This document shows, piece after piece, positions 33,410 through 42,271 of a stretch of 58,405 bases of DNA; position 1 is the first letter of the stretch; each line of letters opens with the position of its first letter. A program made the translations under genes and the position numbers. The stretch spans positions 1 through 58,405 of the forward strand of contig JADGOE010000013.1 of NCBI GenBank assembly GCA_017883135.1. The letters are read 5' to 3'. A model generated the notes under the pieces. That model was not told where the DNA came from. It saw only the letters and a program-made list of their open reading frames with translations, and did no database searches. The DNA comes from Acidimicrobiales bacterium. GTDB taxonomy: Bacteria > Actinomycetota > Acidimicrobiia > Acidimicrobiales > RAAP-2.

Positions 33410-35281
33410 GTGAAGAGCGAACGTCAGTCACGCGATCCCGGCAAAGGTGGCGGCTCGACCAGGTCCGCTGCTCCATCCAAGGGCTCGGGCAAGGGCTCGG
33501 CCAAGGCACAGCCCAAACCCCAGGCCAAGGCACAGTCCAAACCCCAGGCCAAGGCACAGCCCAAACCCCAGGCCAAGGCACAGTCCAAACCCCAAGCCAA
33601 GGCAACGGGCAAAGGGTCCCACGATGCCGTTCGCATCGTCTTCCTCGGCGGGCTCGGCGAAATCGGCCGCAACTGCGCCTGCATCGAGGTCAACGGTCGA
33701 ATCCTCGTCCTCGACGTGGGGATCATGTTTCCGGACCCCGACATGCCCGGCGTCGACCTGGTTCTGCCCGACTTCACCTACCTGCGTGAGAACGCAGACC
33801 GGGTCGACGGGATCATCCTGACCCACGGGCACGAGGACCACACCGGTGGGCTCGCCTATCTGCTGCGCGACTTCTCGGCGCCGATCTTCGGCTCCGAGCT
33901 CACCTTGGCATTGGCCCGGAACCGGGTGGACGAGGCCGGCATGGCCGATCGGGCGCAGTTCATCCCGGTCAGGGATGGCGAACGCAGGAGGATCGGGCCG
34001 TGCGACGTGGAGTTCATCCCGGTAACCCACTCGGTGCCCCACGCGTTCGCGACGGCCTTCCACACCCCCCAGGGCATCATCTTGCATTCCGGCGACTTCA
34101 AGATCGACCTGCACCCGGTCGACGGTCGGCGGACCGACTTGGCCCGGATGGGTGCCTTGGCATCCGACCCGGGGATCCGCCTCCTTCTGATCGACTCGAC
34201 CAATGCCGAAGAGCCGGGATTCACCGAGTCGGAGTCATCCGTCGGGGCGACGCTGGAGAAGGTCTTCCTCGCCCGCCCCGACCGGCGTTTCATCGTGACC
34301 TGCTTCGCCAGCCACATCCACCGGGTCCAGCAGGTCGCCGACGCGGCCATCGCCGGCGGCCGGTCGGTGGCCACGCTCGGCCGTTCCATGCAGAAGAACG
34401 TGGCTCTGGCCCGGCGCCTCGGCCTGTTGCACATCCCCGACCAGTCGCTCGTCGACATCGAGGACATTGACGACCTCGATCCGGGTCGGGTCTGCGTCAT
34501 CTCCACCGGCTCCCAAGGGGAGCCCATGTCGGCCCTGTCCCGCCTGGCCTCAGGTGAGAACCGGTTCTTCCGCCTGCAGGAGAACGACGTCGTGGTCATC
34601 AGCGCCCATCCAATCCCGGGCAACGAATGGTCGGTGGGCCGGGTCATCGACAGCCTGCATCGGAGGGGGGTGGAGGTCATCCACTCGGGAGTGGACACCG
34701 TCCACGTCAGCGGCCATGCCAAACAGGGCGAACTGGCCATGTTGATGTCGGTCACCAGCCCCGAGTTCCTCATCCCGGTGCACGGTGAGTACCGGCACAT
34801 GGCCAACCAGGTGCGCCTGGCCGGATCGATGGGAATCGCCGGCGACCGGGTGCTGCTCTGCGAGGACGGCGATACTGTGCGGCTCGACGGTGCCGGCCTG
34901 CACCGTGACGGAACGGTGCCGGGTGGCTATCTCTTCGTCGATGGAAGCTCGGTCGGCGACATCGGCCATGGCGTGTTGCGTGATCGGATGGTGCTGGCCG
35001 AAGAGGGTGTGGTGATGGCCGTGGCCACGGTCGACCTGAAGCGGGGCGAAGTGGTGGGAACACCCCAGATCGTCACCCGGGGATGGGCCTACGACCACGA
35101 TACCGAGTCGTTGCTCGATGAGGCTCGAGCCCAGGTCACCAAGGCTCTGGAACAGGCGTTGTCCAGCGGCAGCAATGACCACGAGACGCTCAACCGGGTG
35201 GCCCGCAAGGCCCTCGGTCGCTTGGTGGGCGATCGCACCCGCCAGCGCCCGATGATCGTGCCGGTGATCGTCACCGTCTAG
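33410..35281 (+). CDS. rnj: Ribonuclease J
   Basis: 623 residues from a GTG with AGGAAGG upstream. The metallo-beta-lactamase/beta-CASP core starts near residue 75: GGLGEIGRN, the zinc motif LTHGHEDHTGG, HSVPHAF, LHSGDFKID, the beta-CASP block and the C-terminal HVSGHAKQGEL. It is a 5'-3' exonuclease and endonuclease for mRNA and rRNA. The unusual part is the N-terminus: about 70 residues rich in Lys, Ser, Gln and Pro, containing four 8-residue repeats of the type KAQ(P/S)KPQA. The core alone would be about 550 residues, the normal family size. The basic tail may bind RNA or a partner; that is inference. Confidence 0.96.
   Translation: MKSERQSRDPGKGGGSTRSAAPSKGSGKGSAKAQPKPQAKAQSKPQAKAQPKPQAKAQSKPQAKATGKGSHDAVRIVFLGGLGEIGRNCACIEVNGRILVLDVGIMFPDPDMPGVDLVLPDFTYLRENADRVDGIILTHGHEDHTGGLAYLLRDFSAPIFGSELTLALARNRVDEAGMADRAQFIPVRDGERRRIGPCDVEFIPVTHSVPHAFATAFHTPQGIILHSGDFKIDLHPVDGRRTDLARMGALASDPGIRLLLIDSTNAEEPGFTESESSVGATLEKVFLARPDRRFIVTCFASHIHRVQQVADAAIAGGRSVATLGRSMQKNVALARRLGLLHIPDQSLVDIEDIDDLDPGRVCVISTGSQGEPMSALSRLASGENRFFRLQENDVVVISAHPIPGNEWSVGRVIDSLHRRGVEVIHSGVDTVHVSGHAKQGELAMLMSVTSPEFLIPVHGEYRHMANQVRLAGSMGIAGDRVLLCEDGDTVRLDGAGLHRDGTVPGGYLFVDGSSVGDIGHGVLRDRMVLAEEGVVMAVATVDLKRGEVVGTPQIVTRGWAYDHDTESLLDEARAQVTKALEQALSSGSNDHETLNRVARKALGRLVGDRTRQRPMIVPVIVTV
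33503..33598 (+). repeat. Four 24-base tandem repeats in the RNase J N-terminus
   Basis: Units of 24 bases start at 33503, 33527, 33551 and 33575. Units 1 and 3 contain CAGCCC and units 2 and 4 CAGTCC, so the true period is 48 bases duplicated once. They encode KAQPKPQA and KAQSKPQA alternately. The near-identity of the copies implies recent expansion and possible copy-number variation by slippage. Confidence 0.9.
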
Positions 35282-35314
35282 CTCGGTGTCCCCGTGATGC
35301 CGGTGCTGACCGGG

Positions 35315-35320
35315 TAGCCT
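35315..35320 (+). promoter_or_regulatory. -10 box TAGCCT of ftsK
   Basis: TAGCCT ends ten bases before the ftsK GTG at 35331, in the 49-base gap after RNase J. No ribosome-binding site is seen; leaderless-type promoter. Confidence 0.4.
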
Positions 35321-35330
35321 GTTTCGCACT

Positions 35331-37799
35331 GTGACGACCGCCACCAAGCGACCGGCGGGTCGATCCGGGGCTTCGCGGTCCAAGGGCAGGCCTGCGGCCT
35401 CGTCTCGATCGCGCTCGGGATCCCGGACATCGCGCAAGAGGAACCGGGGCCGTCCCGGCAAGGGTGGCTCGAGGACCACCAGGGGCCGTGGCTCACGTGA
35501 GGCCACCGGGCTCCTCGCGTCGATCTGGGCCGTTGTGGCCGGCCACTCCAGCGATCTGTGGGGTGTGGTGCTGGTCACCGTGGGCGTGCTGGCCGCTCTT
35601 GCCTTCTACGCCGATTCGTTGAACCCGGCCGGGCACGACGCCCGGCTCTTCGTCGGTGATCTTCTGGGCTGGGGCAGGTTCCTGGTACCGCTGGCGGCAG
35701 TGGCCGTCGGCCTCCGACTGCTGATCGGGCGTGGTGAGGACGACGAGGAGCACACGACCCGCGAGCCGGCGCGTGCGGTGATCGGAGCCACCCTCGCGCT
35801 CCTGGCCGTCGCCGGATTGGCCGCGCTCGCCGGCGGATCACCAGCGTTGGGAGGATCGACGGCTCGCCTGGCCGCCGCCGGCGGGTGGGTCGGAGCGGTC
35901 ATCGGGAACCCCCTGCGGGCCGCCCTCGGAGGATTCGGTGCCGCGACCGTGCTGGTGGCGGTGATCGTGGTGGACCTGGTCCTCTTCACCGGCGTTTCGA
36001 TCAGGTCGGCCGCCGGTGCGGTGGTGCGAATGGCCCGGTGGGCCGCCGATCTGGCGCGCGGCGGGCCGGACCGAGTCGAGGACGCAGCGGTGGTGGTCGA
36101 CGACCCGACCGATCCGTTCGGCCGAGCGGTGACGGTGGGGGACGGAGCCCAGCCGGCGCTCGCGCTTGGCCTAGTCGATCCCATCGTGGACGACCCCGAG
36201 CCACCCGAGCCGACCCTCCTCCTCCCCGAGGCAGCCACCCGGCCGGGCAAGGGGGAGCAGTTGGAGATGAAGTTGGGGCCGGCAATCGGCGATTGGCGGC
36301 TCCCGCCCTCCGATCTGTTGAAGCGGGCCAAGCCTCAGGTGGTCGATGAGCAAGAGGTGGATGCCGGAGGAGTTGCCCTGGTCGCCGCGCTGGCCGCCCA
36401 TGGGGTGGAGACGCGACTGGTGGCACGGACGGTCGGGCCATCGGTCACCCGGTACGAGCTTGAGCTGGGGGCAGGGGTGAAGGTCGCCCGGGTGACGTCC
36501 CTGTCCAAGGACATCGCCTATGCGATGGCATCCCCCGACGTGCGCATCCTCGCCCCGATCCCCGGCAAGTCGGCCATCGGGGTGGAGGTACCCAATCGCC
36601 GACGGCAGTTGGTCGCCCTGGGCGACATCCTGGCCTCCCCCGAAGCGGCCAAGGCCGTGCACCCGCTCGAGGTGGCACTCGGCCGGGACATCGCGGGCAG
36701 GTCGGTGATGGTCAACCTGGCGGAGATGCCCCACATTCTGGTGTCGGGTGCCACCGGTTCGGGCAAGTCCTCGTGCATCAACTCGATCCTCACCTCGATC
36801 CTGACCCGGGCCACGCCCGACCAGGTCCGGCTCATCCTGGTGGACCCCAAGCGGGTGGAACTGGGCCAGTACAACGATCTTCCCCATCTGTTGACCCAGG
36901 TCGTGGTGGACCCGAAGAAGGCCGCCAACGCTCTGAGCTGGGCGGTGACGGAGATGGAACGCCGGTACGACCTGCTTGCCGAGGTCGGCATGCGAGACAT
37001 CACCGGGTACAACACGGCCTTCGACACCGGTGGCCTCGCCGAGCTCGAAGAGGCCCATCGATTCCGGATGCGGGGGGCCGATCCCGACCCCGAGGCGGGG
37101 CCCGACACCGACGAAGCCGAGGCCGAGTTGCGTTACGAACGACTTCCGTTCATCGTCATCGTCGTCGACGAATTGAACGATCTGATGATGGTGGCGGCGC
37201 GAGATGTCGAGGAGTCGGTGTGCCGGATCGCCCAGATGGCCCGGGCGGTCGGCATCCATCTCGTGCTGGCCACGCAGCGTCCGTCGGTCGATGTCATCAC
37301 CGGCGTGATCAAGGCCAACATCCCTTCTCGCCTAGCGTTTTCCGTCTCCTCTCTGGCCGACAGCCGGGTGATCCTGGATCAGCCCGGCGCGGAGCGATTG
37401 ATCGGCAAGGGCGACATGTTGTTGCTGTCGGCATCCTCGTCCAATCCTCAGCGCCTGCAAGGTCCCTGGGTCAGCGAGGAGGAGGTCAGGGGGGTGGTCG
37501 CCCACTGGAAGCGGCAACGCCCGATGGAAGTCGTGTCAGCGATCGAAGAGGTCGTCGGGTCCGGCGGGCCCAAGGTTGGCGGTGACGATGGCGACGATGA
37601 GCTGCTCGAGCAGGCGATGGAGTTGGTGGTGCGCTCCCAGTTGGGTTCGACCTCCATGCTCCAGCGGAAGTTGCGGGTCGGGTTCGCCCGTGCCGGCAGA
37701 TTGATGGATCTGATGGAGCGTCGCGGTGTGGTGGGACCATCGGAGGGATCCAAGGCACGGAACGTGCTGATGACCCCCGAGGAATTGGACGCCCGCTGA
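35331..37799 (+). CDS. ftsK: DNA translocase FtsK/SpoIIIE
   Basis: 822 residues. A very basic N-terminus (about 1-60) is followed by four membrane helices (about 60-220) and a short linker, shorter than in E. coli FtsK. The motor has Walker A GATGSGKSS at residues 473-481, Walker B FIVIVVDELNDLM, and ATQRPSVDVITGVIKANIPS. The C-terminal gamma domain (SQLGSTSMLQRKLRVGFARAG) reads DNA polarity sequences. FtsK pumps chromosome DNA at the septum and helps resolve dimers. The stop overlaps a probable CTG start of the next gene by four bases, coupling it to a peptidoglycan carboxypeptidase. Confidence 0.97.
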   Translation: MTTATKRPAGRSGASRSKGRPAASSRSRSGSRTSRKRNRGRPGKGGSRTTRGRGSREATGLLASIWAVVAGHSSDLWGVVLVTVGVLAALAFYADSLNPAGHDARLFVGDLLGWGRFLVPLAAVAVGLRLLIGRGEDDEEHTTREPARAVIGATLALLAVAGLAALAGGSPALGGSTARLAAAGGWVGAVIGNPLRAALGGFGAATVLVAVIVVDLVLFTGVSIRSAAGAVVRMARWAADLARGGPDRVEDAAVVVDDPTDPFGRAVTVGDGAQPALALGLVDPIVDDPEPPEPTLLLPEAATRPGKGEQLEMKLGPAIGDWRLPPSDLLKRAKPQVVDEQEVDAGGVALVAALAAHGVETRLVARTVGPSVTRYELELGAGVKVARVTSLSKDIAYAMASPDVRILAPIPGKSAIGVEVPNRRRQLVALGDILASPEAAKAVHPLEVALGRDIAGRSVMVNLAEMPHILVSGATGSGKSSCINSILTSILTRATPDQVRLILVDPKRVELGQYNDLPHLLTQVVVDPKKAANALSWAVTEMERRYDLLAEVGMRDITGYNTAFDTGGLAELEEAHRFRMRGADPDPEAGPDTDEAEAELRYERLPFIVIVVDELNDLMMVAARDVEESVCRIAQMARAVGIHLVLATQRPSVDVITGVIKANIPSRLAFSVSSLADSRVILDQPGAERLIGKGDMLLLSASSSNPQRLQGPWVSEEEVRGVVAHWKRQRPMEVVSAIEEVVGSGGPKVGGDDGDDELLEQAMELVVRSQLGSTSMLQRKLRVGFARAGRLMDLMERRGVVGPSEGSKARNVLMTPEELDAR

Positions 37800-39472
37800 G
37801 CGACAGTAATCTCGAAGAAGTCGGTACCGAGCCGCCACCCGACACCGGAAAGGCTGTCCCCCCGTCGGTCGAGGAGTCTGTCGACAGCGCTGTCACCCTG
37901 CCCGGTGGTGGAAGGACGCCCCTTCCGGCGCCGACCACTGTCGACATCACCGCGCCGGAGGCACCCCTGCCAGCTGCCCCTCGTGTCGACCTGCCCGAGG
38001 CGGCTCCGGCCCAGGAGCGGTCGCGGCGGACCCGACGGAAGAGGACCCACCCGCGGCTCACCTGGTCGTTGGTGGTGCTCGTCGTGGTGGTGGCTGTGAT
38101 CAGCGGTTGGGCGGCCGCCCAACGCATCAACCGCCCATTGGCCCAACCGACGCTGCACGCGGGCCTGGCTACGGCCCAGGCGGTCGCCGGCTCGACTCCT
38201 TTGCTGCCGTGGCCGGCTAAGGGCCAAGGCGCGGTGGTCGTGCCGGCACTCGGCTACGCCCAGCAGTCGGGACCGGAGCTGCCGGTCTCCATCGCCTCGT
38301 TGACCAAGATGGCCAATGCGGTGGTGATCCTGCACGACCATCCGGTGCCGGCCGGCGCCAGTGGCCCGGCGATCACCGTCACTGCGGACGATGTGGCCGA
38401 GTACGACAACGAACTACACAACGACGAGTCGGCCGTGGCAATCCAGCTGGGTGAGGTGCTCACCGAACGCCAGATGCTCGAGGCACTGCTCACCCAGTCG
38501 GCCAACGACATCGCCTACAGCCTGGCCGTCTGGGATGCCGGAAGTGTGCCGGCCTTCGTGGCGAAGATGAACGCGATGGCGGCGTTCCTCGGCGCGACGT
38601 CCACCCACTACGTCGACGCTAGTGGCTACGACCCCCACTCGGTGTCGACGGCCGCGGACTGCCTGCTGATGGCCTCGGCAGGCATGCGCGATCCGACGTT
38701 TGCCGAGGTGGTGGCCATGTCCTCGGTCTCCGTGCCGTTGGTCGGAACGCTCCACAACATCGTGTCGGAGATCGGCGCCTTCGGTGTGGTCGGCATCAAA
38801 TCGGGGTACACGTCCCAGGCGGGCGGCTGTCTGGTGCTGGCCGGCGACCGGGTGGTCCAAGGGCGCACGGTCCTGGTGCTGGTTGCGGTCCTCGGGCAGC
38901 CGGTCCCGCCACCGATCATTCCCCCCCCGCCCCCCACCACGGCCCCGCCCACCACGGGGGCCCCACCCACAACCCCTCCCACTACGGCACCTCCACCCGG
39001 CTCGACCGCGCCCACCACCGCGCCTCCACCCACCACTGCACCACCGACCACCACGGCGCCACCCCCCCCGCCGACGACCACCACCGTGCCGCTGAACGAT
39101 CTCGTCGTGCCCGATCCGTTGCGCTACACCAGACCGGTGACCGAGGCGTTGCTGGTTGCATCGGAGAACGCAGTGGTGCCGGTCACCGTCGCCACCGCCG
39201 GACAGGTGGTCGGCGTGGTGACTGCGACGTGGGGGGGTGCACCTCACAAGGTGTCGATGGTCACCTCACGGCGAGCATGGCTGCTGGCGTGGCCGGGCCA
39301 GACGGTGGCTTCGGGCACCGCACTACGTCCCGTGGGACCGGGTAGCTCGAATGGGAGCCATGTCGGCACCGCAGCGTTCTCCCTCGGAACGCAGTCCGAG
39401 TACGTCCCGTTGAGGTTGGCACGCACCGTGCCGGAACCGTCGTGGTGGTGGCGGCTCGTCCACGGACGCTGA
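37796..39472 (+). CDS. D-alanyl-D-alanine carboxypeptidase-like protein (S11 family), probable CTG start
   Basis: 558 residues if translation begins at CTG 37796, which overlaps the ftsK TGA (CTGA) and has GAGGAA eleven bases upstream. No ATG, GTG or TTG exists in frame until TTG 38069, which lies inside the membrane helix and would remove the anchor's basic flank. The product then has an acidic, Pro-rich cytoplasmic tail, RRTRRKR, one membrane helix (about 89-109) and an extracellular S11 domain: Ser168-L-T-Lys171, Ser235-A-Asn237 and Lys335-Ser-Gly. A Pro/Thr-rich linker (about 380-440) leads to a C-terminal domain of about 120 residues. It would trim pentapeptides at the septum. Confidence 0.85.
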   Translation: MSDSNLEEVGTEPPPDTGKAVPPSVEESVDSAVTLPGGGRTPLPAPTTVDITAPEAPLPAAPRVDLPEAAPAQERSRRTRRKRTHPRLTWSLVVLVVVVAVISGWAAAQRINRPLAQPTLHAGLATAQAVAGSTPLLPWPAKGQGAVVVPALGYAQQSGPELPVSIASLTKMANAVVILHDHPVPAGASGPAITVTADDVAEYDNELHNDESAVAIQLGEVLTERQMLEALLTQSANDIAYSLAVWDAGSVPAFVAKMNAMAAFLGATSTHYVDASGYDPHSVSTAADCLLMASAGMRDPTFAEVVAMSSVSVPLVGTLHNIVSEIGAFGVVGIKSGYTSQAGGCLVLAGDRVVQGRTVLVLVAVLGQPVPPPIIPPPPPTTAPPTTGAPPTTPPTTAPPPGSTAPTTAPPPTTAPPTTTAPPPPPTTTTVPLNDLVVPDPLRYTRPVTEALLVASENAVVPVTVATAGQVVGVVTATWGGAPHKVSMVTSRRAWLLAWPGQTVASGTALRPVGPGSSNGSHVGTAAFSLGTQSEYVPLRLARTVPEPSWWWRLVHGR

Positions 39473-39521
39473 CCGGGGGCCGGCGAACCGGACGATCCCG
39501 CCAAGGGCACACCGTGCGGAG

Positions 39522-39527
39522 TACCGT
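39522..39527 (+). promoter_or_regulatory. -10 box TACCGT of thrB
   Basis: TACCGT lies six bases before the thrB GTG at 39534, with no ribosome-binding site; leaderless-type promoter inside the 61-base gap after the carboxypeptidase gene. Confidence 0.45.
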
Positions 39528-39533
39528 GTCGGT

Positions 39534-40421
39534 GTGCGCGCACGTGCCCCGGCGTCCTCTGCCAACCTCGGACCCGGCTTCGACACGTTGGCGATCGCCC
39601 TCGATCGATACGTCGAGGTCGAAGTCGAGCCGGCATCGCGGCTCATCGTCCGTTCCGAGGGCGAAGGAGCTGGGCTTTCCGACGATCCATCGCATCTGGC
39701 GGCCCGTGTGGCCATCGACGTTGCCGGTACTGACCGCCTGGCTATCACCGTGCGGTCGCAGATACCCATTGCCAGGGGCCTCGGCTCCTCGGCGGCCCTC
39801 GCTGTCGCGGCAGCAGCAGCAGCAGGCGCCAAGGACCCGTTGGCGGTGGCCGCCGCCATGGACGGCCACCCCGACAACGCGGCGGCCTCCATGGTCGGCG
39901 GTCTGGTGGCCGCCGCCCGGGTGAAAGGCGGAGTCCATGCGGTCCGGCTCTCACTGGACGTGAGCCTTGCCTTCGTGGTCATCGTCCCCGACGTCTCCTT
40001 GTCGACGGCCCGGGCCCGTCAGGTGCTGCCCACCGAGGTGAGCCGCGAGAGTGCCGCCTTCAACCTGTCGAGGATGGCCCTGTTGATCGCCGGCCTGGCC
40101 GACAGCCGGGTGCTGCTCAGCGAGGCCACCGAGGATCGACTTCACCAGGACTACCGGAGCCCGCTCTTTCCGGCTGCCCCCATGTTGATGGCCGGCATGT
40201 CCGCCGGGGGGGCCCTGGCGGTGTGCTGGTCGGGAGCGGGGCCCTCCCTCCTCGGCATCTGCCGCGGGACCGAGGCCACCGAGGTGCAGTCCGCGGCGGA
40301 GACCGCCCTGGCCGAGGCCGACGTTCCGGGCCAGGTCCTGATCCTCCATCCGGACATGCACGGGTTGATCCTCGACAGTGACAGCACAGCCGACGTCTAC
40401 GATTTCAACGCCGCCCAGTAG
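39534..40421 (+). CDS. thrB: Homoserine kinase
   Basis: 295 residues, GHMP kinase superfamily. The N-terminus [22 protein letters not shown] is the homoserine-kinase form of motif 1, the ATP loop is [17 protein letters not shown], and motif 3 is a late glycine block ([14 protein letters not shown]). [14 protein letters not shown] is also diagnostic for ThrB. It phosphorylates homoserine for threonine synthesis. It stands apart from hom and thrC, which are usual neighbours, and shares the aspartate-semialdehyde branch point with the many dap genes here. queF follows after 17 bases. Confidence 0.95.
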   Translation: MRARAPASSANLGPGFDTLAIALDRYVEVEVEPASRLIVRSEGEGAGLSDDPSHLAARVAIDVAGTDRLAITVRSQIPIARGLGSSAALAVAAAAAAGAKDPLAVAAAMDGHPDNAAASMVGGLVAAARVKGGVHAVRLSLDVSLAFVVIVPDVSLSTARARQVLPTEVSRESAAFNLSRMALLIAGLADSRVLLSEATEDRLHQDYRSPLFPAAPMLMAGMSAGGALAVCWSGAGPSLLGICRGTEATEVQSAAETALAEADVPGQVLILHPDMHGLILDSDSTADVYDFNAAQ

Positions 40422-40438
40422 TCGGGCGTACGCCTTCC

Positions 40439-40789
40439 ATGCCCAGCCAGCCGACCAAAGAGCTCGTTGCCGTGGCCAACACCCACCTCGGACGCGATTA
40501 CGTGGTGCGTTGCGATGCACCCGAGTTCACCTGCCTGTGCCCCCTGACCGGCCAGCCGGACTTCGCCACGGTCTCGGTGAGCTATGTCCCGGATCGCTCC
40601 CTGGTCGAGCTCAAGTCCCTCAAGCTCTACCTCTGGAGCTACCGGAACGAGGGCGGGTTCCACGAGGACATGACCAACCGGATCCTTGACGACCTGGTGG
40701 CCGCCATCGCACCCCGTCGGATGACGGTGACCACGGACTGGTTGGTCCGCGGGGGGATCCACACCGTGGTGGAGGCGTCCCACCCCTGA
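40439..40789 (+). CDS. queF: preQ0 reductase QueF (NADPH-dependent 7-cyano-7-deazaguanine reductase)
   Basis: 116 residues, the short unimodular QueF of the tunnelling-fold (T-fold) superfamily. The substrate-linking Cys34 and Asp41 are in [13 protein letters not shown]; the QueF-specific block is [20 protein letters not shown]. It reduces preQ0 to preQ1 for queuosine in tRNA. The other queuosine genes (queC, queD, queE, tgt, queA) are not in the window, so supply of preQ0 must come from elsewhere. It sits directly before miaB, so two tRNA-modification genes are neighbours. Confidence 0.94.
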   Translation: MPSQPTKELVAVANTHLGRDYVVRCDAPEFTCLCPLTGQPDFATVSVSYVPDRSLVELKSLKLYLWSYRNEGGFHEDMTNRILDDLVAAIAPRRMTVTTDWLVRGGIHTVVEASHP

Positions 40790-40797
40790 GGTGGTCG

Positions 40798-40803
40798 TAT
40801 CCT
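40798..40803 (+). promoter_or_regulatory. -10 box TATCCT of the miaB operon
   Basis: TATCCT lies seven bases before the miaB GTG at 40811, with no ribosome-binding site. It would start a leaderless transcript through miaB, miaA, dapF, hflX and dapC, all joined by four-base overlaps. Confidence 0.5.
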
Positions 40804-40810
40804 GGGGCAG

Positions 40811-42271
40811 GTGACCGCCGACGCCTCCTCTCCAGCCGACCGACCCGTTCCGGGTGCATCGGCTGCCTCTCCCCGGACGTTCCACATCCGGACCTTCGGA
40901 TGCCAGATGAACGACCACGACTCCGAGCGCCTGGCCGGGGCCCTGCTGGCGGACGGGCTGGTGGCCGCACCCGATCTCGAAACTGCCGATGTGGTGGTCT
41001 TCAACACGTGCTGCATCCGCGAGAACGCCGACAACAAGTTCTACGGGCACCTGGGGAACCTCAAGACTCTTCGGGAGAGCCGTCCGGGGATGCAGATTGC
41101 CGTCGGCGGGTGCCTGGCCCAGATGGACAAAGAGCGGATCCGCCAGCGGGCGCCGCATGTCGACGTGGTGTTCGGCACACACAATCTCGCTCGGGCTCCC
41201 GAGCTGCTGCGCCAGGCGGCGGAACAGGGGCCGGTGGTGGAGATCTTCGCCGAGCCACTTCCGCCGACCGATTCGTCGATCGGCGACCAGCGGTCAGCGG
41301 CCCTCGCAGCGGTGCGGGACCTCCCGTATGCGGCGTGGGTGACCATCCAGACCGGATGCGACAACTCCTGCGCTTTCTGCATCGTCCCGTCGGTGCGCGG
41401 CCCCGAGGTGTCGCGCCCGAAGGTCGAGCTGGTGGCCGAGGTGGAGGCATTGGCCCGTCGCGGTGTGAGCGAGGTCACACTGCTCGGCCAGAACGTGAAC
41501 TCCTACGGCCGGGACCTGACTCGCCGCCGACCGCTCTTCGACGAGCTGCTGCGCGCTACCGGCGCGGTGGAGGGGATCCGCCGGGTCCGGTTCACCAGTC
41601 CCCACCCGAAGGACCTCCGACCCGAGACGATCGCCGCCATGGCCGAGACGGTGGAGGTCTGCAATCATCTCCACCTGCCTCTGCAGTCGGGCAGTGATGC
41701 CACCCTGGCCGCCATGCGGCGGGGCTACACCGCCGAGCGCTATCTGCGGTGTTTGGCCGAAGCCCGGCTGGCCATCCCCGACCTGGCTGTGACCACCGAT
41801 CTGATCGTGGGATTCCCCGGCGAGACCGAGGACGATTTCGAGCGCACCCTGGAGGTCGCGGCCGAGGCCTCCTACGACAGTGCGTACACCTTCATCTTCT
41901 CGCCCCGACCCGGGACCCGGGCGGCAGCCATGGAGGAGTGCTTCGTGCCGGCGGACGTTGTGGTCGAACGCCTGGAGCGGCTCCGGGTGGTAGTGGAACG
42001 CTCTGCTCTGGCCCGGCATCGCGACCGGATCGGGCGGGTGGAGGAAGTGGTGGTCGAAGGGCCATCCAAGAGGGACCCAGAGGTGATGACTGGCAGAACC
42101 GGCCAGAACAAGCTGGTGCACTTCGAGCCCATCGGAGGAACGGGCATCGCCAGTGGCTCCTTCGCCGAGGTCACCATCACCGGGGCCGCGCGGCACCACC
42201 TGTCCGGCGAGCTGCTCGAGGTGACCGCGCGGCCCTCGCACCGGGTCCGCATCCCGGTGAGCGCCGGTTGA
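40811..42271 (+). CDS. miaB: tRNA-2-methylthio-N6-dimethylallyladenosine synthase
   Basis: 486 residues. The N-terminal domain binds the auxiliary 4Fe-4S cluster through Cys31 (RTFGCQMN), the NTCCIREN and VGGCLAQ cysteines. The radical-SAM motif is Cys183-x3-Cys187-x2-Cys190 in GCDNSCAFC. LLGQNVNSYG, TSPHPKD and LPLQSGSD are typical of MiaB. The C-terminal TRAM domain (EEVVVEGPSKRDPEVMTGRT) distinguishes it from MtaB/RimO types. It adds methylthio groups to i6A37 of tRNA made by MiaA, the next gene, which overlaps it by four bases. Confidence 0.97.
   Translation: MTADASSPADRPVPGASAASPRTFHIRTFGCQMNDHDSERLAGALLADGLVAAPDLETADVVVFNTCCIRENADNKFYGHLGNLKTLRESRPGMQIAVGGCLAQMDKERIRQRAPHVDVVFGTHNLARAPELLRQAAEQGPVVEIFAEPLPPTDSSIGDQRSAALAAVRDLPYAAWVTIQTGCDNSCAFCIVPSVRGPEVSRPKVELVAEVEALARRGVSEVTLLGQNVNSYGRDLTRRRPLFDELLRATGAVEGIRRVRFTSPHPKDLRPETIAAMAETVEVCNHLHLPLQSGSDATLAAMRRGYTAERYLRCLAEARLAIPDLAVTTDLIVGFPGETEDDFERTLEVAAEASYDSAYTFIFSPRPGTRAAAMEECFVPADVVVERLERLRVVVERSALARHRDRIGRVEEVVVEGPSKRDPEVMTGRTGQNKLVHFEPIGGTGIASGSFAEVTITGAARHHLSGELLEVTARPSHRVRIPVSAG

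Noticed and set aside
33503-33598. Regular repeats considered as a CRISPR array
   Set aside because: There are no unique spacers, the 24-base units are directly joined, and they translate in frame as part of RNase J.
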